Positions 1 to 5,368 of a DNA stretch of 5,415 bases are shown here, one piece after another. The position numbers and the translations under genes were made by a program. The notes below the pieces were generated by a model that saw only the letters and a list, made by a program, of their open reading frames with translations, was not told where the DNA came from and searched no databases. The stretch lies in contig CAZNQW010000259.1 of assembly GCA_964575225.1 (NCBI GenBank), positions 1 to 5,415 on the forward strand. Reading direction: 5' to 3'. Numbering within the stretch: the first letter of the stretch is position 1; each line of letters starts with the position of its first letter. Source of the stretch: CAZNQW01 sp964575225. GTDB lineage: Bacteria; Chloroflexota; Anaerolineae; JAAYZQ01.

Positions 1-360
1 GTGAGCAAGGATCGAAGTGAAAAGGTCCTTCTTCAATAGCCCAGCGCCGATATAGATCTCCAGGGTGAAATAGCCGGCAAAACAGCCCATCATCATGACG
101 TCGCCGTGGGCAAAATTGATCATAAAGAGAATGCCGTATACCAGGGTGTAGCCCAGGGCAATGACGGCATAGACGCCGCCCAGGATGACGCCCGAGATCA
201 ACAGACGTACCCAGGTTTCGGTGCCAAAGTCTTGGCCGCCAAAGAGGAGCATCCAGATGCGCCAAGCTAAGAAAGCGGCAATCAGGAGCGCGATGATGAT
301 GCGCACGATCAGCCAGGTGTTCAACTGGATTTTGGGTCGGTGCAGAGCAGCATCCACCAT
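1..360 (-). CDS. livH: Branched-chain amino acid-type ABC transporter permease, LivH family (N-terminal 120 residues; 3' end off the window)
   Basis: Reading the minus strand from the ATG at 358-360 gives 120 codons open to the window edge, so the gene is partial. Residues 52-90 carry the LivH hallmark: a glycine-rich helix (GVILGGVYAVIALGYTLVYG) followed by INFAHGDVMMMG, matching the E. coli LivH segment GYTMVYGIIGMINFAHGEV. LivH is one of two membrane subunits forming the translocation path of the inner-membrane importer for branched-chain amino acids, amides or related carboxylates. Compared with E. coli LivH there are about 45-50 extra N-terminal residues, including a hydrophobic helix at about 16-40, which suggests one additional membrane segment. 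A modest Shine-Dalgarno (AAAGG, about 8 nt before ATG) supports this start. It lies 126 bp downstream of the binding-protein gene on the same strand and is probably co-transcribed with it. The family call is firm; the substrate is not known. Confidence 0.93.
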   Translation of the reverse strand, partial: MVDAALHRPKIQLNTWLIVRIIIALLIAAFLAWRIWMLLFGGQDFGTETWVRLLISGVILGGVYAVIALGYTLVYGILFMINFAHGDVMMMGCFAGYFTLEIYIGAGLLKKDLFTSILAH

Positions 361-382
361 AATATCTGCCTTTTTAACAAGT

Positions 383-408
383 TGGGGCAACGCCCCACGC
401 AGGGCGTT
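383..408 (-). repeat. Two mutually exclusive small hairpins upstream of the permease gene
   Basis: TGGGGC (383-388) pairs with GCCCCA (392-397) across a 3-nt loop. Alternatively AACGCCC (389-395) pairs with GGGCGTT (402-408) across a 6-nt loop. The two stems share bases and cannot form together. They lie about 23-48 nt upstream of the permease start codon on the transcript, so they could affect ribosome access or mRNA processing. The pairing is visible directly; any function is a guess. Confidence 0.55.
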
Positions 409-419
409 CCCTCAGCGCG

Positions 420-457
420 CGACCATGAGGCAAGCCGTAGGGCTTGCCCCATGGTCG
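420..457 (-). repeat. Long imperfect stem-loop in the spacer between the binding-protein and permease genes
   Basis: The arms GACCATG-A-GGCAAGCC (421-436) and GGCTTGCC-C-CATGGTC (441-456) are complementary except for one A/C mismatch, and a C-G pair at 420/457 extends the stem. The loop is GTAG. No T-run follows on the minus strand, so it is not a classical intrinsic terminator. It sits 63 bp after the first gene of the probable operon ends and before the permease begins. Known stem-loops in such positions (for example the malE-malF REP region) protect the upstream mRNA, so that binding protein is made in excess over permease. That role here is inferred. Confidence 0.8.
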
Positions 458-486
458 TTTCTGGTTCTATGTAGAAAGGAAGCCGA

Positions 487-1677
487 TTATTGACCTGGGG
501 CTTCTTTCCACTCTCCCCCTTCGACGATCATAAAGAGGGGCGAAGCCGCCGCCAGGTTCCCTGTACCGTCGTTGGTCAGGGTGCCGGTCAGGCCGGTGTA
601 GTCCTTGAGGCTACGAACGGCCTGAGCCAGGGCCTTGCGCGGGATGATGAGCGAGTCGCCGCTTTCGATGGCTACTTCTTCGAGACTCGTCAAGATGACC
701 GAGGTCGAGTCGTAACCGTGGGGGCTGAAGGGGCTCAGCTTGCCCTGCGGGTCGCCATAGGCCGCTTCGTAATCGGCCTGGAATTTGGTAAAGGCGTCGG
801 ATGGGGGAATCGGCACGTAGGTGGAATAGCTGCCTTCAGAGGCAGGGCCGGATAGATCGATATAATTGGTGCCGTAGCTGCCATCGCAGCCAAAGAACAA
901 GGCGTTGGTGAGACCCGCCTTGTCTTTTTGCGACACGAGGACGGCGGCGTCGGCGTCATAGCCGCCGAAATAGATCAGGTCGGGATTGAGGGGCGCGATG
1001 TTGGCCAATTGGGCGCTGTAATCGGCTTCGCCGGGAGTGATAGCCTCGGTGGCGAGGACCTCACCGCCCAATCCTGTGAAGGTCGTGGCCATGACGTCGA
1101 CGAGGCCCTGTCCGTAGGCGCCACCATCGTGGACGCCGACGACTTTGCGCGCGCCGATGACGTTGTAGATATACTCGGCCGCCATTCGACCCTGATCGCC
1201 GTCCGAGAAGGCGACGCGGTTGTATACGTTGGGCCCTTTGGAGGGCAGGTCAACGAGGGTGGTAGAGGGCGAGACCATGACGATTTTGGTGTCTTCGTAA
1301 ACGGGGATGGCAGCCTCCGTCGATCCCGAGAAGGTGTGTCCGGCGACGGCGACGAGCCGCGGCAGGGCAGCGAGCTTGTTGGCTACGGCTGCGCCCTGTT
1401 CGGGGCTGCCCTGGGTGTCTTCGACGAGCAATTCGACATCAAACCCCTTGATCTGCGGATGAGCTTTGACGGCCAGCTCGCAGCCGCGCGAGATATCGAC
1501 GCCAAAAGCCGAATAGTCTCCGGTTGTGGGGCCGACGTAGGCGACCTGAACGGTTTCGCCCTTTTTGATGGTCACACAGCCCCATTCGTCGGTACATTCG
1601 TATTCCGGGGTGCCGCAGGCGGTGGCCAAGATGCTCAGGACCAGCATAACGGTTAGAATGGCAAACAGCTTCTTCAT
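487..1677 (-). CDS. Liv-type ABC transporter substrate-binding lipoprotein (LivJ/LivK family, Peripla_BP_6 fold)
   Basis: The 396-residue product begins with a lipoprotein signal peptide: Lys2-Lys3, a hydrophobic stretch at 4-17, then LATAC with Cys21 as the likely lipidation site, so it should be membrane-anchored on the outer face. The mature part has type I periplasmic binding-protein features. FSGST (116-120) and MVSPSTT (134-140) correspond to the ligand-contacting GHxxSSST and SPxxT segments of E. coli LivJ, and VHDGGAYGQGLVD (182-194) corresponds to its HDxxxYGEGLA stretch. A Cys28-Cys34 pair just after the anchor could form a small disulfide loop. The protein captures an amino acid, amide or organic acid and delivers it to the LivH/LivM permease. 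The start is fixed by AGGAGGA about 8 nt before ATG. It is preceded by a consensus promoter and long leader and followed by the permease. Binding specificity cannot be read from the sequence. Confidence 0.95.
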   Translation of the reverse strand: MKKLFAILTVMLVLSILATACGTPEYECTDEWGCVTIKKGETVQVAYVGPTTGDYSAFGVDISRGCELAVKAHPQIKGFDVELLVEDTQGSPEQGAAVANKLAALPRLVAVAGHTFSGSTEAAIPVYEDTKIVMVSPSTTLVDLPSKGPNVYNRVAFSDGDQGRMAAEYIYNVIGARKVVGVHDGGAYGQGLVDVMATTFTGLGGEVLATEAITPGEADYSAQLANIAPLNPDLIYFGGYDADAAVLVSQKDKAGLTNALFFGCDGSYGTNYIDLSGPASEGSYSTYVPIPPSDAFTKFQADYEAAYGDPQGKLSPFSPHGYDSTSVILTSLEEVAIESGDSLIIPRKALAQAVRSLKDYTGLTGTLTNDGTGNLAAASPLFMIVEGGEWKEAPGQ

Positions 1678-1815
1678 AGCGAATTCTCCTCCTGATGATT
1701 CACGCGTTCAGCTATTTGAGCGAAAGCCTGCAATGGATGTAGAACGTATCACCTCCCCCCTTTTTGGGTGAGCACCGTTGCTTTGTCCGTTTGGGCCCCG
1801 TTGACCAAACGCCTG
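1678..1815 (-). promoter_or_regulatory. Long structured 5' leader of the substrate-binding protein mRNA
   Basis: The predicted transcript starts near 1815, which leaves about 138 nt before the start codon. At the 5' end, CGTTTGG (1788-1794) is complementary to CCAAACG (1805-1811) with a 10-nt loop. Further on, minus-strand CTCACCC-AAAAA-GGGGGAG (about 1755-1772) can fold with one mismatch, burying a G-rich Shine-Dalgarno-like stretch. An exact match to the 16S-complementary sequence, GGAGGTGAT, lies at 1748-1756 but has no start codon at normal spacing. The true ribosome site AGGAGGA lies next to the ATG at 1677. I do not recognise a known riboswitch class. Confidence 0.5.
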
Positions 1816-1821
1816 CTGGAG

Positions 1822-1850
1822 ATTATACCGAGGAATGGCGCATTTGTCAA
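1822..1850 (-). promoter_or_regulatory. Consensus sigma70-type promoter for the liv-type genes
   Basis: On the minus strand TTGACA (1845-1850) and TATAAT (1822-1827) are exact consensus hexamers separated by exactly 17 bp (1828-1844). Transcription would start near 1815 and run into the binding-protein gene. The region just upstream of the -35 is T-rich on this strand and carries repeated CCTTTC units (GAAAGG on the plus strand). A perfect promoter suggests strong expression, or expression held down by a repressor. Confidence 0.9.
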
Positions 1851-1884
1851 GAAAGGTTCGAAAGGCACAAAAAGAAAGGAAAGG
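1851..1884 (+). repeat. Cluster of four GAAAGG direct repeats abutting the -35 box
   Basis: GAAAGG occurs at 1851-1856, 1860-1865, 1874-1879 and 1879-1884. The first copy directly touches the -35 hexamer of the minus-strand promoter, and the first two are 9 bp apart. Placement upstream of a promoter is typical for an activator or repressor site, or for an A/T-rich UP-like element. The purine-rich composition could also produce such repeats by chance. Confidence 0.4.
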
Positions 1885-1929
1885 CAAACAAGCCACCAGA
1901 AACCCATCGTCTTTGATGGATTTGATGGC

Positions 1930-1950
1930 ACAAGGGCGGGGCCGCCTTGT
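1930..1950 (-). terminator. Stem-loop just after the acyl-CoA ligase stop codon (possible transcript end)
   Basis: ACAAGG (1930-1935) pairs with CCTTGT (1945-1950), and C1937-G1938 pairs with C1943-G1944, leaving one bulged G and a GGGC loop. It begins 11 nt after the ligase stop codon on the transcript. No T-run follows in the minus direction, so it is at best a weak or factor-dependent terminator, or an mRNA 3'-end stabiliser. The adjacent T-rich tract at 1951-1959 would suit the plus direction, where no gene ends. Confidence 0.35.
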
Positions 1951-1961
1951 TCGTTTTTTCT

Positions 1962-3683
1962 CTATTCCTGAATTTGTTTCAGTGTTTCTTCGACGAGTAC
2001 GCGGCGCAGGATCTTGCCGACCATGGTTTTCGGGAGTTCTTGACGGAACTCGACATATTTGGGCACCTTGTAGTAGGCCAGGTTTTGGCGACAGTATTCG
2101 AGGATCTCTTCTTCGGTGGCGGTTTCGCCCGGTTTGAGGACGACAAAGGCCTTGATGCGTTCGCCTTTTTCGGCGCCGACGGGGATGCCCGCCACAGCGG
2201 CTTCGAGGATTTTGGGATGCTCGTACAGGACATCTTCCACTTCGCGCGGGTAGATGTTAAAGCCGCCACTGCCAAGGATCATGTCCTTTTTGCGGTCGAC
2301 GATCTGAAAGAATCCGTCGGTGTCCATGCGGGCGATGTCGCCGGTGTGGAGCCAGCCATCGCGCAAGGCGTTGGCCGTTTCGGTGGGCATGTTCCAGTAG
2401 CCCTTCATCACCTGGGGGCCCTGAACGCACAGTTCGCCGATTTCGCCCACGGCCAGATCGGTTTCGCCGGTCTCCAGGTCGCGGATGGTGGCCAGGGTGT
2501 CGGGGAAGGGGATGCCGATCCAGCTCCCTTCTTTGCGCTTGCCATAAATGGGGTTGCAGTGGGTCACCGGCGTGGCCTCGCTGAGGCCATAACCTTCGAC
2601 GAGTTTGCCGCCGGTCAGTTTTTCAAATCCCTGTTGTACCTCGGGCGGCAGGCCCGCGGCGCCGCTGATGCAGGCGCGAATGGAGGATACGTCGTATTTC
2701 TTGACGTCGGGGTGGTTGGTGATGGACACATACATGGCCGGGACGCCGGGGAACAAGGAGGGTTTGTGCTTGTTGATGGTTTTCAGAACGTGGTCGAGGA
2801 CGCGCGGGTTGGGGATGAGAAGCATCTTGCCGGCGACATAGAGGGTCATGTTCATGCACACGGTCATGGCATAGCTGTGAAACAGGGGCAGAGCCGTCAT
2901 CATCACTTCCCGGCCCTCTCGAACGTCCCACATCCAATGCCGCGTCTGAATGGCGTTGGCCACCAGGCAGCGATGGGTAAGCTGGGCGCCCTTGGAAATG
3001 CCCGTTGTGCCGCCGGTGTACATCAGCACGCCGGTGTCGTCGGGCGTGGCGTGGACCAGGGTGGGCATGGGTGGCGCCTGGGCCATGAGGTCCTGGAACC
3101 AGTAGGTTTCGGCGTCTTGGGAGATATCCTGGAAATGGCCCTCTTTTTTCTCTTTGGCCACAGTGAACAGAAACTTGAGCAAGCCGGGAAAGTATTCTTT
3201 GATGTTGGTGACGATGACCTTTTCCACTTGGGTCTCGTGGCGGATCTGTTTGACCAGGGGATAGGTAAGGCTGAGGGTGATGGCGACTTTGGCGCCCGAG
3301 TCGGCAAATTGGTGTTTGAGTTCGCGAGGCACGTACTGGGGGTTGCAGGGCACGACGATTCCCCCCACCATGAGAATTGCCTGATAGGCGATGACGAACT
3401 GGGGGCAGTTGGGCAGGTGAAGGGCCACTCGATCGCCCTTTTGCACCCCCAATTTCTGGAGGGCAGCGGCAAAGCGGTAGGTCCATTGCAAGAGTGTGGC
3501 ATAGTTGATGGAGGTGTCCATCAATGCGTTGCCGAGGGGCTCAACGACGTTGCCAAAGACAATCGCCGCGTTGTTGGGGTGCTTTTTGGCGGCATCTACG
3601 AGGAATTGCCATAGGGGCGCCGAGGGATACTCGATCGAATGAGGGACATTGGCGTCATACTCATTAAGCCAGGGCTTCTCCAT
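1962..3683 (-). CDS. Long-chain fatty-acid-type acyl-CoA ligase (AMP-forming, FadD-like)
   Basis: The product is an ANL-superfamily adenylate-forming enzyme: carboxylate + ATP + CoA gives acyl-CoA + AMP + PPi, in the cytoplasm or at the inner membrane. From the ATG at 3683 it has 573 residues, close to the usual 540-580. Signature motifs appear in order: the phosphate-binding loop YTGGTTGISK (222-231), GYGLSEAT (364-371), WLHTGD (444-449, with Asp449 expected to bind the AMP ribose), the hinge region DRKKDMI (463-469) followed by GFNIYPREVED (474-484), and the C-terminal PKTMVGK with catalytic Lys557. All key residues are intact. A reading frame exists back to 3713, but AGGAGGAGG immediately upstream of the ATG at 3683 marks the likely start. 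It has its own promoter (3752-3780) and lies upstream of the liv-type genes, which have a separate promoter. Medium-chain or aromatic acids are possible alternative substrates. Confidence 0.95.
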   Translation of the reverse strand: MEKPWLNEYDANVPHSIEYPSAPLWQFLVDAAKKHPNNAAIVFGNVVEPLGNALMDTSINYATLLQWTYRFAAALQKLGVQKGDRVALHLPNCPQFVIAYQAILMVGGIVVPCNPQYVPRELKHQFADSGAKVAITLSLTYPLVKQIRHETQVEKVIVTNIKEYFPGLLKFLFTVAKEKKEGHFQDISQDAETYWFQDLMAQAPPMPTLVHATPDDTGVLMYTGGTTGISKGAQLTHRCLVANAIQTRHWMWDVREGREVMMTALPLFHSYAMTVCMNMTLYVAGKMLLIPNPRVLDHVLKTINKHKPSLFPGVPAMYVSITNHPDVKKYDVSSIRACISGAAGLPPEVQQGFEKLTGGKLVEGYGLSEATPVTHCNPIYGKRKEGSWIGIPFPDTLATIRDLETGETDLAVGEIGELCVQGPQVMKGYWNMPTETANALRDGWLHTGDIARMDTDGFFQIVDRKKDMILGSGGFNIYPREVEDVLYEHPKILEAAVAGIPVGAEKGERIKAFVVLKPGETATEEEILEYCRQNLAYYKVPKYVEFRQELPKTMVGKILRRVLVEETLKQIQE

Positions 3684-3751
3684 CCTCCTCCTCCTTCTGT
3701 TGTCCATGTGCAACTTGCCCCCGCCCGGTCGGCGGGAACATCCTGATTTTG

Positions 3752-3780
3752 AGTATACCGGAGATATTGTGGTTTGTCAA
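3752..3780 (-). promoter_or_regulatory. Near-consensus sigma70-type promoter for the acyl-CoA ligase gene
   Basis: On the minus strand TTGACA (3775-3780) and TATACT (3752-3757) are separated by exactly 17 bp (3758-3774). Transcription would begin near 3745, giving a leader of about 60 nt with a strong AGGAGG ribosome site. The -35 is followed by AA and the -10 is preceded by CGG, exactly as in the promoter at 1822-1850, so the two may respond to the same sigma factor. Confidence 0.85.
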
Positions 3781-3790
3781 GCGGGTTCTG

Positions 3791-3836
3791 AAAAACCTGT
3801 GCGGTCGGGTGTGCCTGTCCCGCCGGTGCCGCAGGT
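3791..3836 (-). terminator. Candidate intrinsic terminator after the thioesterase/hydrolase pair
   Basis: On the minus strand ACCTGCGG (3829-3836) can pair with CCG-CA-CAGGT (3795-3804) with a 2-nt bulge. An inner CGGG/CCCG stem lies within the loop, and the outer stem runs into five T residues (3791-3795). It ends about 10 bp before the -35 of the ligase promoter, where a terminator for the upstream pair would be expected. The loop is large and the T-run short. Confidence 0.4.
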
Positions 3837-4043
3837 CGCCTCCGTGGACGGGGGCTATGAGTGCAGAAACCAGGGTCTTTCAACCGTTGTCATGCTTCGC
3901 GCCCCGTGTCCGCACGGCCCCGTCCTCGGGGCGCGCGTGCCTGGCAGATGTATGGGGAGGGCCATTGTCATGGATGCTGCCTGTGGGTACACAGGCGCTT
4001 GCGCGGGCATGACGGTGTTGGCTGGGTGCGGCAGGCCGGGCCC
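3837..4043. other. Non-coding spacer with several hairpins downstream of the MBL-fold hydrolase gene
   Basis: No convincing gene is seen here. The stretch holds three compact hairpins. CCGTG-TCCG-CACGG spans 3904-3917. GCCCCG-TCCT-CGGGGC spans 3917-3932. GCCTGTG-GGTA-CACAGGC spans 3979-3996. A wider interrupted inverted repeat frames them: GTCATGC-TT-CGCGC (3889-3902) against GCGCG-GG-GCATGAC (4001-4013). It could be a folded 3' untranslated region, a decayed small repeat element or an unrecognised RNA. Confidence 0.45.
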
Positions 4044-4898
4044 TTACGGGCTGGATGGCACGTCGTCGTCGGGCGCGGGTTCCCTTTGGGGCTCGGCCAG
4101 GTAGGAGCGGACGAGGTGAAGGCCGGAGAAATGGCCCAAGGTCAGGTAGGTGATAGGCAGCTCTCTGCCCAGGAGGCGGCGCCGGATGCGTCGGGGTCCC
4201 AACCCCTGGGCTTGGAGTTCGGCGATGCGCTCACCCAATTCCTCCAGGTAGGCGATCTTGTCCAGGATCGGACGGACACCTTCGGTGCGCACGGTGCCGC
4301 TGCCCGCCAGGAGGACCTGGATGGGGAGGGCGGACAGGGTTTTCAGCGAGGCAAGGATGCCGCGGATGTCGTTATCGCGCCGCAGGGCGCGATCTTGGCC
4401 CCCGATAAAGGCGTCGCCAGAAAACAGCCACCCCCGGTCGGGCTCGAACAGGCAGATGTGGTCGGGACTGTGGCCCGGGGTGGGGATGACCTGAAATCGG
4501 TGCCGGTCGGTGACAATCTCGGTACCGATGGGGGTGCCCTGCGAGGGCCTCGGCCAGCCCCAGAAAAAGCGTCGGTAGGGCTGCAAGGGTTGGAGGCGAG
4601 GGTTTTCCAGGATGGGCAGGGCCGCGGGGTGGGCCAGGATCGGGCAGTGGGTCAGGGCCTGGACGGAGGCGTTGGCGCCGATGTGGTCTTCGTGGCTGTG
4701 GGTGTTGACCACCTGATCGACGCCAAGGCTGGTGACGGCTTGGGCAAAGAGATGGGAGGTGCGGGCGCAGCCGGTGTCGATCAAAAGCCCGTCGACCCAG
4801 TAGGCGGCCGCCGAGTAGGTGGCGCGTCCCAGCAGTTGCCGGGATACGCGGATGCGGACAATGGGTTCGGAGGGTAGAGGATGGTCAATGCGGATCAT
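4044..4898 (-). CDS. MBL-fold (metallo-beta-lactamase superfamily) metal-dependent hydrolase
   Basis: The 284-residue product has the glyoxalase II-like arrangement. LLIDTG (38-43) is motif 1. THSHEDHIG (66-74) is the HxHxDH metal site with His67, His69, Asp71 and His72. PGHSPDH (141-147) supplies His143, and FSGDAF (159-164) supplies the bridging Asp162. Enzymes of this fold hydrolyse thioesters, lactones or phosphodiesters with a Zn or Fe pair. The position where the final ligand His is normally found (GHG) reads LLAGSGTV (196-203), with Ser200 in its place; His256 and His261 further on might substitute. The C-terminal segment TYLTLGHFSGLHLVRSYL (250-267) is a winged-helix-like tail seen in several MBL hydrolases. 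The start codon overlaps the end of the thioesterase gene by 14 bases, which implies coupled translation; GAGGGG lies 10 nt upstream of the ATG. The fold is certain; the substrate is unknown. Confidence 0.9.
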   Translation of the reverse strand: MIRIDHPLPSEPIVRIRVSRQLLGRATYSAAAYWVDGLLIDTGCARTSHLFAQAVTSLGVDQVVNTHSHEDHIGANASVQALTHCPILAHPAALPILENPRLQPLQPYRRFFWGWPRPSQGTPIGTEIVTDRHRFQVIPTPGHSPDHICLFEPDRGWLFSGDAFIGGQDRALRRDNDIRGILASLKTLSALPIQVLLAGSGTVRTEGVRPILDKIAYLEELGERIAELQAQGLGPRRIRRRLLGRELPITYLTLGHFSGLHLVRSYLAEPQREPAPDDDVPSSP

Positions 4899-5313
4899 GG
4901 CTCTGCAACCCCTCGATCATGGCCCGCGGCAGTCGCTGGGGCCGCCCCTCGCCATCCACGCAGACGTGACGGGTCCAGCCAGAGACCAGGCGGGTGTGGT
5001 CCGCTGCCGCCACAACCTCGTAGCTTAGGGTCACGCTTCGGCTCTTGATCTCCTGGATGCGGGTGCGGACGGTGATCAGATCGCCAAAGCGCGCCGAGGC
5101 ATGATAGCGGGCATAGGCCTCGGTTACGGGCAGCAAGGCGCCCTGTTGTTCCCATTGGCCATAGTCCTGGCCAAAGGCGCGGAAAAAGTCGCCGCGCCCA
5201 ACTTCGAACCAGACCAGGTAGTTGGCGTGGTAGACGATGCCCATGGCGTCGGTTTCGGCATAGCGCACCCGGAGGGTGGTTTCGACGATTTGGGGCGGCG
5301 GCGTGAATGTCAT
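4885..5313 (-). CDS. Acyl-CoA thioesterase, hot-dog fold, 4HBT/YbgC-FcbC family
   Basis: This encodes a 142-residue single-domain hot-dog protein, a typical size for YbgC and 4-hydroxybenzoyl-CoA thioesterase. The family motif is near the N-terminus: RYAETDAMGIVYHANY (17-32), where Asp22 is the expected catalytic acid of the DxxGIVYHxNY pattern, with Glu37 on the following helix. The reaction is hydrolysis of an acyl-CoA (short-chain, aromatic or fatty) to free acid and CoA, usually as a cytoplasmic tetramer. I chose the ATG at 5313 because GAGG lies 6 nt upstream; a GTG at 5325 would add four residues and bury that site. The stop codon lies inside the start of the MBL hydrolase gene, so the two are probably one transcript. 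Only 55 genomic bases remain upstream before the adapter, so the promoter and any earlier operon genes are not visible. Substrate cannot be inferred. Confidence 0.92.
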   Translation of the reverse strand: MTFTPPPQIVETTLRVRYAETDAMGIVYHANYLVWFEVGRGDFFRAFGQDYGQWEQQGALLPVTEAYARYHASARFGDLITVRTRIQEIKSRSVTLSYEVVAAADHTRLVSGWTRHVCVDGEGRPQRLPRAMIEGLQSHDPH

Positions 5314-5328
5314 CCGGTTCCTCACTGG

Positions 5329-5359
5329 GCGAGGGGGGTATCGTCCGCTCCCCCCTCGC
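5329..5359. repeat. Perfect 10-bp inverted repeat upstream of the thioesterase gene
   Basis: GCGAGGGGGG (5329-5338) and CCCCCCTCGC (5350-5359) are exact reverse complements with an 11-nt loop. It lies 16-46 bp before the thioesterase start codon. It might be the terminator stem of an upstream gene, an operator or a leader hairpin. It also lies 10 bp from adapter sequence, so its assembly should be treated with some caution. Confidence 0.6.
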
Positions 5360-5368
5360 TCGCGCGGC

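Noticed and set aside
185..493. Plus-strand open frame of 102 codons opposite the permease
   Set aside because: It has no recognisable domain, and the minus strand of the same region encodes the conserved LivH core motif.
928..1656. Plus-strand open frame of 242 codons opposite the binding protein
   Set aside because: It is an antisense shadow of a clearly functional lipoprotein gene, with no RBS or domain.
1708..1752. Leader peptide of 14 codons (GTG start) in the liv 5' leader
   Set aside because: The Shine-Dalgarno overlaps the GTG with no spacing, and the peptide shows no run of leucine, isoleucine or valine codons as an attenuator would.
1930..1959. Plus-strand intrinsic terminator (stem followed by a T-rich tract)
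   Set aside because: It would only work on the plus strand, where no gene ends. It is kept only as a weak minus-strand stem-loop after the ligase.
1947..3614. Plus-strand open frame of 555 codons opposite the acyl-CoA ligase
   Set aside because: Its translation is a low-complexity Gly/Val/Asp/Phe/His-rich mirror of the ligase codons with no recognisable domain. The minus-strand ligase has every family motif, an RBS and a promoter.
3684..3713. Upstream in-frame start for the acyl-CoA ligase (ATG at 3713, or at 3707)
   Set aside because: It would add an Arg-rich tail translated from the purine-rich ribosome-binding region. The strong AGGAGG belongs to the ATG at 3683.
3861..4877. Plus-strand open frame of 338 codons opposite the MBL hydrolase
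   Set aside because: It is an antisense shadow rich in Gly, Gln and Asp. The minus strand carries the complete HxHxDH metallohydrolase.
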